This document shows, piece by piece, positions 25,594 to 34,490 of a stretch of 64,000 nucleotides of DNA (position 1 is the stretch's first letter; each line of letters begins with the position of its first letter). Source of the DNA: Maribacter ulvicola. Lineage in GTDB: Bacteria; Bacteroidota; Bacteroidia; Flavobacteriales; Flavobacteriaceae. The DNA lies in the NCBI RefSeq assembly GCF_900155985.1, contig NZ_FTMA01000005.1, positions 62,001 through 126,000 on the forward strand, read 5' to 3'. The notes beneath the pieces are model-generated. The model did no database searches, was not told the DNA's origin, and saw nothing but the letters and a program-made list of their open reading frames with translations. Made by a program: the position numbers and the translations under genes.

Positions 25594-26325
25594 TTAGTGT
25601 TTATTTCTTAGTTTTTTACGCATTGATTCTCCTTTGATGTTAATTCGATGAGCAGAATGCACCAATCTATCTAAAATGGCATCTGCTATAGTTTGTTCTC
25701 CTATAATTTCATGCCAGGCCTCTACGGGTAATTGAGATGCAATGATAGTTGACCTTTTACCATGTCTATCTTCAATAATTTCCATAAAAGAATGTCTGTT
25801 TAGTGTGTCTAAAGCTTTTAGCCCAAAGTCATCTAGTATTAATAAGTCTTGTCTTTCTAACCTGTTTATTTGCTTTACATAAGAGCCATCTGCCTTTGAT
25901 GTTTTGAGCATGGTAAAGAGTTTACTAGCATTAAAGTACATTACTTTAAAACCTTGCGAACAGGCCTGATGTCCTATTGCGGATGCAATATAGCTTTTAC
26001 CTGCACCTGTACTTCCTGTAATCAAGATGTTTTCTTTACCCTTAATAAAATCACAACTTGCAAAACGTTGCACTTGATTTTTGTCAAGGTTTCTAGTATT
26101 ATCATAATCAATATTTTCCATCACGGCGCTGTACCTAAATCTAGCGGCTTTGGTTAATCGTTCTATCTTTCGGTTCTGCCTATCATCCCACTCAGATTGC
26201 ATTAGGTAAGCTATCAGCTCATCATTTGTGTAGCCAATGCTATCTGAGGATAAGCTGGTGTTAAAGGCTCTAATCATACCGTGAAGCCTTAATTGTTTCA
26301 TCTGTTCCAATGTTTGCGTATTCAT
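25594..26325 (-). CDS. istB: IstB, AAA+ ATPase helper of IS21 transposition
   Basis: 243-residue DnaA/DnaC-like ATPase that assists IstA in target selection. Walker A is GSTGAGKS (residues 104-111), Walker B is DLLILDDFG, and sensor-type residues follow in RSTIIASQLP. The N-terminal MNTQTLEQMKQLRLHGM is the usual IstB start. It lies 25 bp downstream of istA and appears intact, so the element may be mobile. Confidence 0.96.
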   Translation of the reverse strand: MNTQTLEQMKQLRLHGMIRAFNTSLSSDSIGYTNDELIAYLMQSEWDDRQNRKIERLTKAARFRYSAVMENIDYDNTRNLDKNQVQRFASCDFIKGKENILITGSTGAGKSYIASAIGHQACSQGFKVMYFNASKLFTMLKTSKADGSYVKQINRLERQDLLILDDFGLKALDTLNRHSFMEIIEDRHGKRSTIIASQLPVEAWHEIIGEQTIADAILDRLVHSAHRINIKGESMRKKLRNKH

Positions 26326-26350
26326 ATATTTAGTTTTTATTTATTGATTC

Positions 26351-27904
26351 CTATTTATAATAATGACCTCCCCTGATATTGTCGTGGTTAGGTATTTCAA
26401 TATTTTCTTCAGGGTTTTCATCTAGTTTGTCCCAACCTTTTTGTAAGATTCTATTGACCATATTATAATTGTAAGCTTGATAGCCCAAAGCCCTTTTACA
26501 GGCATTGTTCAATCGTTCATTTCCTGCTTTCTTAGCTAGGTGTAGTATACCAAGGCAAGATTTATAAGACTGCTCGGGGTGTTGTTTTTTATCCAAGATT
26601 ACCATTATATATGCTCTACAATGAGAGCCAATAATACTTGCCCATGCTATGAACTTCTCAGAATTCCATTCACTTACAAACTGATGATGTGAAGGCATGT
26701 GCTCTTTTAAAGTAGTGTAACCGTATTTCTTTCTCTGGCGAGTATGCACGGTAAGTCGTTCTTCTTTATGAAATACCTCTACCAAACTATTGGAGAATAT
26801 GACCTTAACGTGTTTGCCTATGTGCTGATAGGGTACGCTGTAATAATGCTTGTCTTTGCTTAAATAGATATGACTGTTCTTGTGGACGGTAGCTTTTGCA
26901 TATGACTTGATTTCATAACGCTTTACGGGTAATGGTTTGAGTTCAATACTTTCTATTTCCTTGAACAGGGAATATCTTGAATACTCTCTACCTCTAAAAG
27001 ACATTTTGTTATGTACATCTAAAAGTTCTAGAATAGCTTTGTTGATGTCTTTCTGAGTATGAAAGGTTTGATTTCTAAGCGGAGCAAATACCCTTGTATA
27101 AATAATTCGCACCGCATTCTCAACAATAGCCTTATCTCTTGGTTTGTAAGCTCTTGTTGGTAGTACGGCCGTTTCATAATGTTCTGCGAAGTCTGCAAAG
27201 GTCTCGTTTACCTTAGGCTCATAGCGACTACTTTTAGTAACTGCAGCTCTAAGATTATCCGGCACTAAGGCCTCGGGAACACCGCCATAATACCATAGGG
27301 CATTTTCTACACAGGAAATAAAATCTTCTTTCTTTTGGCTCTCACGAGCCTCCACATAGGTATACTGACTGCTGCCCAGTACGCATACAAACACTTCTAA
27401 GTTTTGTATTTCTCCGGTATGTTTATCTACAATATGAAGCTTCTTTCCTGTATAATCAATGAAGAGTTTATCGCCAGCTTTATGTGTAAAGTGCATTACT
27501 GGTGATACGTCTTTGCACCACTCGCGATACCAATATCTGAACTGAGATAGTTTAAAGCCTTCAGGGTGCTTGGTGTAGTATTCTTGCCATAACAACTGCT
27601 TGGTTACACCTGTCTTGCGAAGCTCTTTATCAAAGTATGGAAAGTACTTTTCTAAAGTCAACAACTGATGACTCTTTGGCTTTTGGTCTGATTTGAACAG
27701 CTTATGAAGCTCTTCTAAAGTCATTTCTGACACTTCATAAACGGTATAAACGGTAAGCTCGTAACGCTTAAAGAAGGCGATATACTTGGTTACCGTATTT
27801 CTGGAGAGTCCAAGCTGTTTACTTATCTGGCGCTTACTTACACCAGCACTATATAACTTGAATATTCGTTTTACTTTACGCATTTCTATTTGTGTGTTGG
27901 CCAT
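26351..27904 (-). CDS. istA: IstA, IS21-family DDE transposase
   Basis: 517-residue transposase. The N-terminal helix-turn-helix has GVSKRQISKQLGLSRNTVTK. The integrase core keeps the DDE triad: Asp150 in KLFIDYTGKK, Asp216 in LVPDNLRAAV and Glu262 in DKAIVENAVR, with the usual spacing. The C-terminal part contains the Mu-transposase-like beta domain (HYYSVPYQHIGKHVKVIF). Complete and without frameshift. Confidence 0.96.
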   Translation of the reverse strand: MANTQIEMRKVKRIFKLYSAGVSKRQISKQLGLSRNTVTKYIAFFKRYELTVYTVYEVSEMTLEELHKLFKSDQKPKSHQLLTLEKYFPYFDKELRKTGVTKQLLWQEYYTKHPEGFKLSQFRYWYREWCKDVSPVMHFTHKAGDKLFIDYTGKKLHIVDKHTGEIQNLEVFVCVLGSSQYTYVEARESQKKEDFISCVENALWYYGGVPEALVPDNLRAAVTKSSRYEPKVNETFADFAEHYETAVLPTRAYKPRDKAIVENAVRIIYTRVFAPLRNQTFHTQKDINKAILELLDVHNKMSFRGREYSRYSLFKEIESIELKPLPVKRYEIKSYAKATVHKNSHIYLSKDKHYYSVPYQHIGKHVKVIFSNSLVEVFHKEERLTVHTRQRKKYGYTTLKEHMPSHHQFVSEWNSEKFIAWASIIGSHCRAYIMVILDKKQHPEQSYKSCLGILHLAKKAGNERLNNACKRALGYQAYNYNMVNRILQKGWDKLDENPEENIEIPNHDNIRGGHYYK

Positions 27905-27981
27905 TATCTTTTTAACAAAAAAAGACTATTGACTTAACCTTCAAATAGAATCGATTTTTAGTGGTTCACTTTCATCCGCCG

Positions 27982-28027
27982 TGCTATGCTCACTTTCACC
28001 CGCTCTGGGTGGTTCACTTTAATCCGC
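27982..28027 (+). repeat. IS21 right terminal repeat
   Basis: TGCTATGCTCACTTTC, then a CACCCGCTCTGGGTGG stretch and TTCACTTTAATCCGC, the reverse complement counterpart of 25511-25555. A third related unit, GTGGTTCACTTTCATCCGCC, lies just inside at 27961-27980. Confidence 0.8.
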
Positions 28028-28040
28028 CGCAGGTGGTATA

Positions 28041-28472
28041 CTATATCCGTTTTTTGCAGCTTTGGGTAGTATAATAGTTCTTTTGGGTACCCCTTTTCAA
28101 TTTACCCTTCATATCCTCATTATGATAGGCGATAATGTCCAAAATAGAATGATTGTTTTCATCCTTTCCTAAGTATCGAGCTTTTATAGCCTGCGCGGTA
28201 ATTAACTTGTTACCGGCCATCAAATCCCGATAAGAATTAAAAAGATGGTTATAGGTTTCGTCCAAATAGCTGTTAAGTATTCTCGATTTTTGGCTAGTCC
28301 CTTTAGCTCGGTTTTTATGGACGTCCCAATCCGAGATTAAAACTTTTCGTTTTAAACTGATGACCGCCCGTTTGCCATTTACCGTGATTCTAGCATAAAG
28401 TGATGCCTGATTGTCCTTAACTCTGGAAAAATCTGCCCATAAGAGAATACTGAATGTTGAAGATGTCTTCAT
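28041..28472 (-). pseudogene. tyrosine recombinase/integrase, N-terminal fragment cut at the IS21 edge
   Basis: The 143-codon frame begins with the Arm-DNA-binding domain of Bacteroidota tyrosine recombinases (FSILLWADFSRVKDNQASLY, ARITVNGKRAVISLKRKVL, WDVHKNRAKGTS) and enters the SAM-like core-binding domain (MKGKLKRGTQKNYYTT), then stops after six unrelated residues right at the IS end. About two thirds of a normal integrase, including the catalytic R-H-R-Y domain, is missing. The other side of the IS (25457-25510) does not continue the gene, so an IS-linked deletion is likely. It lies next to a tRNA-Pro 3' end, the classic position for an island integrase. Confidence 0.88.
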
Positions 28473-28546
28473 GATTTCGTCTTTTAGTTAACATTTATTT
28501 TGTTATCAGACGAAAGTCAAATCACTTATAAAGATACATTTATTTA

Positions 28547-28619
28547 GTCAACGCATTTGGCGTTTTAACAAATAGGTCAACACTTTTACAGTTTTAAATT
28601 TGTTGACCGATTTGTTGAC
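28547..28619. repeat. cluster of four GTCAAC/GTTGAC motifs
   Basis: GTCAAC at 28547 and 28576 and its reverse complement GTTGAC at 28602 and 28614; the middle two form GGTCAAC...GTTGACC. They lie between the integrase start and the tRNA-Pro gene. They may be recombinase arm sites or an operator for the integrase gene. The rest of the 250-bp gap shows only the terminator at 28666. Confidence 0.4.
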
Positions 28620-28664
28620 ATTTTTATTGGGATTAAATGATTTGTTTTGATATCCCTAAAAACG

Positions 28665-28699
28665 AAAAAACCTGATAATCATACGATTAACAGGTTTTT
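28665..28699 (-). terminator. intrinsic terminator of the tRNA transcript
   Basis: AAAAACCTG (28666-28674) and CAGGTTTTT (28691-28699) form a 9-bp stem with a further inner AATC/GATT stem; on the minus strand T residues follow. It ends the leftward tRNA-Ser/tRNA-Pro transcript 25 bp past tRNA-Pro. Confidence 0.8.
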
Positions 28700-28723
28700 G
28701 TTATAGATTGATACTATAATTTG

Positions 28724-28798
28724 TCGGGGTGGCAGGATTCGAACCTGCGACCTCCGCGTCCCAAACGCGGCGCGATAACCGGGCTACGCTACACCCCG
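28724..28798 (-). tRNA. tRNA-Pro (TGG)
   Basis: Read on the minus strand: acceptor stem CGGGGTG pairs with CACCCCG plus discriminator A; anticodon stem CCGCG / CGCGG encloses loop TTTGGGA with anticodon TGG; the T arm contains GGTTCGAATCC. CCA is not encoded. The 3' end faces the truncated integrase, making it a probable island attachment site. Confidence 0.95.
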
Positions 28799-28837
28799 AA
28801 TTGGTTATCAAAATATATGTCTCTCAACATATTGTTG

Positions 28838-28926
28838 CGGAGAGACAGGGATTCGAACCCTGGGTAAATGTTTCCACCTACGACGATTTAGCAAACCGCT
28901 CCTTTCGGCCACTCAGGCACCTCTCC
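28838..28926 (-). tRNA. tRNA-Ser (GCT)
   Basis: Read on the minus strand: acceptor stem GGAGAGG pairs with TCTCTCC, discriminator G; D arm GCCTGAGTGGCCGAAAGGAGC; anticodon loop TTGCTAA gives anticodon GCT; a long variable arm (GTAGGTGGAAACATTTACC) is typical of serine tRNAs; T arm GGTTCGAATCC. It precedes tRNA-Pro by 39 bp, probably one transcript. Confidence 0.95.
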
Positions 28927-29038
28927 AGTAATTCTTCAAAGAACCGTTGTTCTCAATAACGGATGCAAATGTAGTAAGTATTACCGATTCTACACAACTA
29001 TTTTTAATGTTTTTTTTGATAAAAAAAGTACACCACTG

Positions 29039-31075
29039 TTACTCAGGATATTCCACCCGTAAATGATAAATATTTATGAGCTTTTGTTTGAATATTTTCT
29101 TGATTGTTTCAATTTCTTTAAACGTAATGTCTGCATTCAAAAATTGATTTGCCTTCATTTGACCTGATATTATTTTATCAACAAACTCATCAATTATCAA
29201 AAAAGTAGGATTTTTTAAACTCTTTGATGCCGCCTCTACGGAATCTGCCATCATTAATATGGCTGTTTCCCTAGAAAATGGCAACGGACCAGGATACCTA
29301 AAATCTTCTACGTTTACATTTTCTTCCATTTCTTTCTGTTTTTTATAGAAATAAAATACCAAAGTAGTACCATGATGAGAACGTATAAAATCTATAACGC
29401 GATCAGGTATGTTGTTCTTTCTAGCTATTTCTATCCCTTTTATTACATGATCAATAATAATACGCGCACTGTCTTTTGGACTAAGCTCATCATGCGGATT
29501 TACATTGGTTACCTGATTTTCCGTAAAGTAGGTGGGATCGTTCATCTTACCTATATCATGATACAATGCCCCTACCCTAACCAACATGGCATTTGCTCCA
29601 ATTTCATTTGCGGCCGCTTCAGCCAAATTAGCGACTTGTAATGAATGATGAAAAGTTCCCGGAGCCTTATTAGACAATTCCTTTAAAAGCTTAGAATTGG
29701 TATCTGACAACTCTAATAACGACACATCTGACACCAGCCCGAAAACTTTTTCGTAGATATATATTAATGGCTGCACAAAAAGGGTTATCATACCATTTAA
29801 TAGAAAAAGTCCCAATGTATACCACTCAATATCACTTAAATCTCCTTCATGTATGGTATGAAAAGCTAAATACCCTATTATATAAATAAGCGTTATTTGA
29901 CCAACACTGACAAAAAGGTTTGCCCTTTTGTATAGTTCAGATACAGTCAAAATTGTAACAATACCCGTAATGATCTGTAGAAATATATACTCAAAACTAT
30001 TAGGGACTACAAAACCTAAAATCAGTATGGTCAGTACATGCACAAACAACCCTAATCTTGCATCAAAAAATGTTTTTAAAATCAACGGAAGTATACATAA
30101 AGGCACAACAAATACCAACTGGTCATTGTATTTTATTACCATAGTAGTAATAAATACCATTAATAAAATATTGAAAAATATAAAGGTGACCTTTACATTA
30201 TTGTCATAAACCGTTCTTCTATATTTTTTCAAAAACAAGAACAGCATAATAAGCACTAATGCAACTAGTACGGTATAACCGATCAGTATATAATAATAGT
30301 TGTTTGCAGTCCATAATTCTGATTCGTATTCAGATTTTAGCGACTCTAAAATCTTAAGGTTTTCAGCCTCCACGACTTCTCCTTTAGCAATGATCAATCT
30401 TCCTTGATCTACTGTTCCTCTTGTATACGATAATTTCGATAATGCTTCTGCCCTGGCTTTTTGGGTTAGACTATTATCAAAACTTACATTAGGAGCAATA
30501 ATATCAAAAAACAAAGCTTGGGTTTCTTTCTCAAAGGCAGATAAGTTATTTTCCGAAAGAATTTTACTCACCAGGCTGTTGACCTCATTTACTCTATAAA
30601 AACCTGAAACCCTAACCTTTCTTGCTTCATGGTCCTTAACCAAAAAAATAAAATTACGCTGAAATTGTTTGCCATTGTTTTGTAAAATCCCCTCAGTATA
30701 TACCGAGTCTAAGACTACTTTTGAAATTTGTTTTAATCGTGTTTTTAAATTTTCCCCAAGTGCCGTTCCACTCCACTTATCTTCAAATTTCTGCTCAAAT
30801 TCTTCTGTAACCCTTGCCACTACAGCCTGATCATACCTGTAATACGGCAATTGATTGCTTTCTATAACTTGTTTTTCCTTGGCTATTTCCACATCGGTTT
30901 TTTTAATGGAAAAATCAAAAGGAGCATATAGGTTCTCAAATTGCCAAGGTTTCCCTTTTTGAAACTCATACTTAAACTTCCCTCCCTTAGGTAAGAAAAA
31001 CACGATGAAAGCAACCGCTATAAAATAGAGTATATATTTAAAAATGAGCGATTGCTGTTTGTAAAGATTATCCAA
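29039..31075 (-). CDS. pgpH: 7TM-HD family phosphohydrolase (PgpH-type cyclic di-AMP phosphodiesterase)
   Basis: 678-residue membrane protein. An N-terminal helix (about 13-30) is followed by an extracytoplasmic 7TMR-HDED sensor region (about 35-260), seven membrane helices (about 270-460) and a cytoplasmic HD domain with the metal signature GALYHDIGKMNDPTYF and the downstream FIRSHHGTT. In Listeria and other bacteria PgpH hydrolyses c-di-AMP to pApA and thereby affects osmotic and wall homeostasis; most flavobacteria carry one copy. It is divergent from the thiolase gene with a 121-bp spacer. Core gene, no oddities seen. Confidence 0.93.
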   Translation of the reverse strand: MDNLYKQQSLIFKYILYFIAVAFIVFFLPKGGKFKYEFQKGKPWQFENLYAPFDFSIKKTDVEIAKEKQVIESNQLPYYRYDQAVVARVTEEFEQKFEDKWSGTALGENLKTRLKQISKVVLDSVYTEGILQNNGKQFQRNFIFLVKDHEARKVRVSGFYRVNEVNSLVSKILSENNLSAFEKETQALFFDIIAPNVSFDNSLTQKARAEALSKLSYTRGTVDQGRLIIAKGEVVEAENLKILESLKSEYESELWTANNYYYILIGYTVLVALVLIMLFLFLKKYRRTVYDNNVKVTFIFFNILLMVFITTMVIKYNDQLVFVVPLCILPLILKTFFDARLGLFVHVLTILILGFVVPNSFEYIFLQIITGIVTILTVSELYKRANLFVSVGQITLIYIIGYLAFHTIHEGDLSDIEWYTLGLFLLNGMITLFVQPLIYIYEKVFGLVSDVSLLELSDTNSKLLKELSNKAPGTFHHSLQVANLAEAAANEIGANAMLVRVGALYHDIGKMNDPTYFTENQVTNVNPHDELSPKDSARIIIDHVIKGIEIARKNNIPDRVIDFIRSHHGTTLVFYFYKKQKEMEENVNVEDFRYPGPLPFSRETAILMMADSVEAASKSLKNPTFLIIDEFVDKIISGQMKANQFLNADITFKEIETIKKIFKQKLINIYHLRVEYPE

Positions 31076-31196
31076 AAGAAAATTGTATTAGGTACTTCAA
31101 AAATAGAAAATAATAAACTGATAACTAGTAATTGAAACGATATCCCTTAGGTTGCCCTAGAATTTAGTAATTTCGTATGATCAAATAATTCATAAC

Positions 31197-32372
31197 ATGA
31201 AAGAAGTCGTTATCGTATCAGCTGTTAGAACTCCAATAGGAAGTTTTATGGGTGGATTGTCAACAGTTCCAGCTCCAAAATTAGGCGCAATTGCTATTGA
31301 AGGCGCATTAAAGAAAATCAATCTTTCACCTACATTGGTAGATGAGGTTATCATGGGAAATGTGGTACAGGCAGGTACAGGCCAAGCACCTGCTAGACAA
31401 GCAGCTATATATGCCGGCATACCAAATACTGTCCCCTGTACTACGGTCAATAAAGTTTGTGCCTCAGGTATGAAATCAGTAATGCAAGCCGCACAAGCAA
31501 TTACCTTAGGCAATGCCGATGTTGTCGTTGCAGGAGGAATGGAAAATATGAGCCTTATCCCTCATTATGTACACATGAGAAATGGTACAAAATTTGGTCC
31601 TTCTACCCTAGTTGACGGTATGCAAAAAGACGGGTTGGTAGATGCTTACGACCAAAATGCGATGGGTGTTTGTGCCGATGCATGTGCTACTAAATACGAA
31701 TACAGCAGAGAAGACCAAGATGCTTACGCTATTCAGTCGTACAAAAGATCTTCTGATGCATGGGAAAACGGAAAATTTGATAATGAAGTAATACCAGTTG
31801 CAGTACCACAAAGACGTGGAGAACCTAAAATGGTTATTAAAGATGAAGAATACAGCAATGTTTTTATTGATAAGATTCCTAATTTAAGACCTGCCTTTTC
31901 AAAAGAAGGAACCGTTACCGCTGCCAATGCATCTACCATTAATGATGGTGCCGCGGCATTGGTTTTAATGAGTAGGGAAAAGGCAGAAGAGCTAAACTTA
32001 AAACCATTGGCCGTTATAAAGAGTTATGCCGATGCTGCTCAAGAACCTGAATGGTTTACTACTGCACCAGCCAAAGCACTACCAAAAGCTTTAGCTAAAG
32101 CTAATTTAAAATTAGAAGAGATCGACTTCTTTGAATTTAACGAAGCTTTTTCTGTAGTAGGTCTTGCCAATATGAAAATCTTGGGCTTAGATGACAAGAA
32201 TGTCAATGTTAACGGAGGCGCAGTTTCCTTAGGACACCCCTTAGGATGTTCTGGCGCTCGTATTCTAATAACTTTACTGAACATACTAGACCAAAATAAC
32301 GCTAAATTAGGGGCAGCAGCTATTTGTAATGGCGGTGGCGGCGCTTCTGCTATAATTATTGAAAGGGCATAA
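31197..32372 (+). CDS. acetyl-CoA C-acetyltransferase (thiolase)
   Basis: 391-residue thiolase that condenses two acetyl-CoA or cleaves acetoacetyl-CoA. The nucleophilic Cys88 is in NKVCASGMKSV; the C-terminal catalytic His and Cys motifs are GGAVSLGHPLGCSGAR and AAICNGGGGAS; NEAFSVVGLANM carries the conserved NEAF loop. Cytoplasmic. The NlpC-like gene begins 18 bp downstream, so both may be cotranscribed. Sequence alone does not decide between biosynthetic and degradative thiolase. Confidence 0.95.
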   Translation: MKEVVIVSAVRTPIGSFMGGLSTVPAPKLGAIAIEGALKKINLSPTLVDEVIMGNVVQAGTGQAPARQAAIYAGIPNTVPCTTVNKVCASGMKSVMQAAQAITLGNADVVVAGGMENMSLIPHYVHMRNGTKFGPSTLVDGMQKDGLVDAYDQNAMGVCADACATKYEYSREDQDAYAIQSYKRSSDAWENGKFDNEVIPVAVPQRRGEPKMVIKDEEYSNVFIDKIPNLRPAFSKEGTVTAANASTINDGAAALVLMSREKAEELNLKPLAVIKSYADAAQEPEWFTTAPAKALPKALAKANLKLEEIDFFEFNEAFSVVGLANMKILGLDDKNVNVNGGAVSLGHPLGCSGARILITLLNILDQNNAKLGAAAICNGGGGASAIIIERA

Positions 32373-32389
32373 ACGCTTAAAATAATTAT

Positions 32390-33142
32390 ATGCAATACGG
32401 TATTTGTCAATTAAGTATTATCCCCGTCAGAAGTACACCCGCCGAGGCATCTGAAATGATTACCCAACTGCTGTTCGGTGAACATTATAAGATTTTGGAA
32501 AGTCGAAAAAAATGGTCTCGCATAAAAACCATTTTCGACAAGTGCGAAGGCTGGATTATGAACAGTCAATTGATTTTTATACCTGAGGATGAGTTTGTTA
32601 TTTTAGAAGCTAATTCCAACCCTAAATATGTTTCAGAATTAATATCTTTTGCCCAAGATTTAAATAAAATAGTAATTCCAATATTGATTGGCTCATGTAT
32701 ACCTGACACACCATCATTGTCAGTTAATTTTGAAGGAACTGTTCTTAATGCCGGTCAACCAAAGGAGAACCTAATTAAAACTTCATTGCTTTATTTAAAT
32801 TCACCAGAATTAAAAGGAGGTAAATCCCCTTTTGGTATTGACAGCGCAGGATTTACCCAAATGGTTTATAAAATAAATGGATATCAACTTTTAAGAACGG
32901 CAGCGGGACAATCTACCCAAGGCGAAGCATTAAGTTTTGTAGAAGAAAGTGAAGCTGGAGATTTAGCTTTTTTTGATGATACCAACGGAGAAATTGATCA
33001 TGTTGGCATCATTATGGAAAACAACTATGTTATTCATGTTCATGGAAAAGTCAGAATTGACCGATTAGACCATACAGGCATTTTCAATAATGACCTCAGA
33101 ACATACACCCATCAATTAAGGGTCATTAAAAAGATTGTATAA
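32390..33142 (+). CDS. SH3/NlpC-P60 (C40) family protein with catalytic Cys replaced
   Basis: 250-residue protein with N-terminal SH3-like modules (SIIPVRSTPAEASEMITQLLF, YKILESRKKWSRIKT) and a C-terminal NlpC/P60 fold (about residues 120-250). The family motif D-C-S-G-F is D-S-A-G-F here (Ser152 in PFGIDSAGFTQMVY), while the His region AFFDDTNGEIDHVGIIM and the final VIHVHGKVRID are kept. The Cys-to-Ser change predicts a weak or non-hydrolytic murein-binding protein unless Ser acts as nucleophile. No signal peptide is evident, also unusual for a wall hydrolase; flavobacterial relatives are often annotated as C40 peptidases. It follows the thiolase by 18 bp and ends at a bidirectional terminator. 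Confidence 0.85.
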   Translation: MQYGICQLSIIPVRSTPAEASEMITQLLFGEHYKILESRKKWSRIKTIFDKCEGWIMNSQLIFIPEDEFVILEANSNPKYVSELISFAQDLNKIVIPILIGSCIPDTPSLSVNFEGTVLNAGQPKENLIKTSLLYLNSPELKGGKSPFGIDSAGFTQMVYKINGYQLLRTAAGQSTQGEALSFVEESEAGDLAFFDDTNGEIDHVGIIMENNYVIHVHGKVRIDRLDHTGIFNNDLRTYTHQLRVIKKIV

Positions 33143-33173
33143 AAAAAGGCCCTGATCAGGGCCTTTAATTTTA
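33142..33173. terminator. bidirectional intrinsic terminator
   Basis: Perfect palindrome AAAGGCCCTGATCAGGGCCTTT (11-bp arms) flanked by A's on the left and T's on the right, between the convergent NlpC-like and TPR genes; it can serve both. Confidence 0.88.
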
Positions 33174-33187
33174 TCTAGAGTGTTTAA

Positions 33188-34450
33188 TTACTCCCCCAAT
33201 AACTTCTTCATTTTCGTGAAGTTTTCAGTATCACCCATTGCTCCGTAAATATTTTTAAGCTGGGTCATAATATTTTCGTTTTCCGGATTATTTTTCAACG
33301 CATCTTCCAATACATCTGCACCTTGCTTGAACAAAGCATCTTTCTCCTCTTTAAGCTCATCATATTTTGCTATATCAGCTCTAGAATTACCCAAAGAATT
33401 CATTTCATCAATTAATGCATTACCCTCATTAACATATGTTGTTGAAAGATTTAAATATGCATTAGTATACTCAGGATTAAGTTCTATAGCCTTTTTATAA
33501 GAGGCACGTGCATCTTCATAATTATTTTGCTCCATACTAATTACACCAACATTATAATGAAGATCAGGATTATCTGGGGCCAAAGCAATTGCTTCTGCCA
33601 TCAATTCCTTAAACTTATCCTTATTACCTTGATTAAAGTACAAATTGGCTTCGTTCAAAATTAGATTTACATCTTCTGGATCGTTCTTTCTTGCCGCTTG
33701 ATAAGCTTCTAACGCTTTTTCATCTAAACCTAATTGCGTATATATTAACGCTGTATTTTTAACGATCTCAGCTTTTTTAGATGGTGTTTTTTCATCCACT
33801 GGGTTTGAATATGTACCAGATTTTACCATAAGATCACGTTGCACCTTATCCATCTCCTCTACTTCGCCAGAAGCAGCATTAGTAGCTTTATAAACAACCC
33901 CGCTACCATCATAACCTACCTCTTGCAGCTTATTGTAATATTCTAAAGCCATTTCATAATGCCCTCCATTTACAGCACTACCGGCAGCATAATACAAATA
34001 AGATGTATCTTTAGGACTAAGCGTATAACTCATATACAACTTTTCAGCAGCCTCCTTAAATTTACTGTTACTATTGTCACTAACTGCAGAGTTTACAAGA
34101 TCAGCTGTTAATGCCGTCATATACTGGTTTGTTTCAGAAGTAAACTTTTTCTTACCAGAAGCTTCTTCCAACTCAATAACCTTCTTAAAAGAAGTTACAG
34201 ATTTTTCAAATGCATCATTATTTCCTTTTTTGGCCAAATCACTATAAATTTTACCTCTAGTAAAATAATATTGCGCCTGGAGCTTCTCATCTGCAGCACC
34301 TATAGTACCAGATGCAGCTTCAAGAGCTGTTTGTGCAGCAGCTGAATCACCTGATTTCAATGCTTTTTCTGCAGCTTTTATTTCATTTTTTTGAGCAAAA
34401 CCGACCATCGTAAACGCCAGTGCCGCCACAAGTAACAATCTATTTTTCAT
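33188..34450 (-). CDS. exported tetratricopeptide repeat protein
   Basis: 420-residue protein with signal peptide MKNRLLLVAALAFTMVGFAQ. Several TPR units are visible, for example TALIYTQLGLDEKALEAYQAARKNDPED, followed by units with LILNEANLYFNQGNKDKF, LHYNVGVISMEQNNYEDARASY and TNAYLNLSTTYVNEGNALID. Probably a periplasmic scaffold; no specific function can be assigned. It lies 40 bp downstream of gyrA and could share its transcript. Confidence 0.88.
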   Translation of the reverse strand: MKNRLLLVAALAFTMVGFAQKNEIKAAEKALKSGDSAAAQTALEAASGTIGAADEKLQAQYYFTRGKIYSDLAKKGNNDAFEKSVTSFKKVIELEEASGKKKFTSETNQYMTALTADLVNSAVSDNSNSKFKEAAEKLYMSYTLSPKDTSYLYYAAGSAVNGGHYEMALEYYNKLQEVGYDGSGVVYKATNAASGEVEEMDKVQRDLMVKSGTYSNPVDEKTPSKKAEIVKNTALIYTQLGLDEKALEAYQAARKNDPEDVNLILNEANLYFNQGNKDKFKELMAEAIALAPDNPDLHYNVGVISMEQNNYEDARASYKKAIELNPEYTNAYLNLSTTYVNEGNALIDEMNSLGNSRADIAKYDELKEEKDALFKQGADVLEDALKNNPENENIMTQLKNIYGAMGDTENFTKMKKLLGE

Positions 34451-34490
34451 TTTTAATATATTAATTATTAGTGTTTATTATTTAACGATA

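Larger units (their letters stand above)
25511..28027 (-). mobile_element. IS21-family insertion sequence
   Basis: About 2.5 kb element read leftwards with istA and istB and imperfect terminal inverted repeats (25511-25555 and 27982-28027). Each end has repeated units of the type cAAAGTGAgCCACC / gATGAAAGTGAGCA, as IstA-binding repeats usually do, and an internal inverted pair AAAATCGATTCTAT (25568-25581 / 27945-27958). The outer boundaries are approximate: the right end may extend about 14 bp further (to GGTGGTATAC) than the left. I see no clear target duplication, which fits an adjacent deletion. It separates the sialoglycan locus from a broken integrase gene. Confidence 0.9.

Noticed and set aside
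28729-28959. 76-codon plus-strand frame MAGFEPATSASQ...
   Set aside because: It runs through the complement of tRNA-Pro and tRNA-Ser; such peptides are well-known false translations of tRNA genes.
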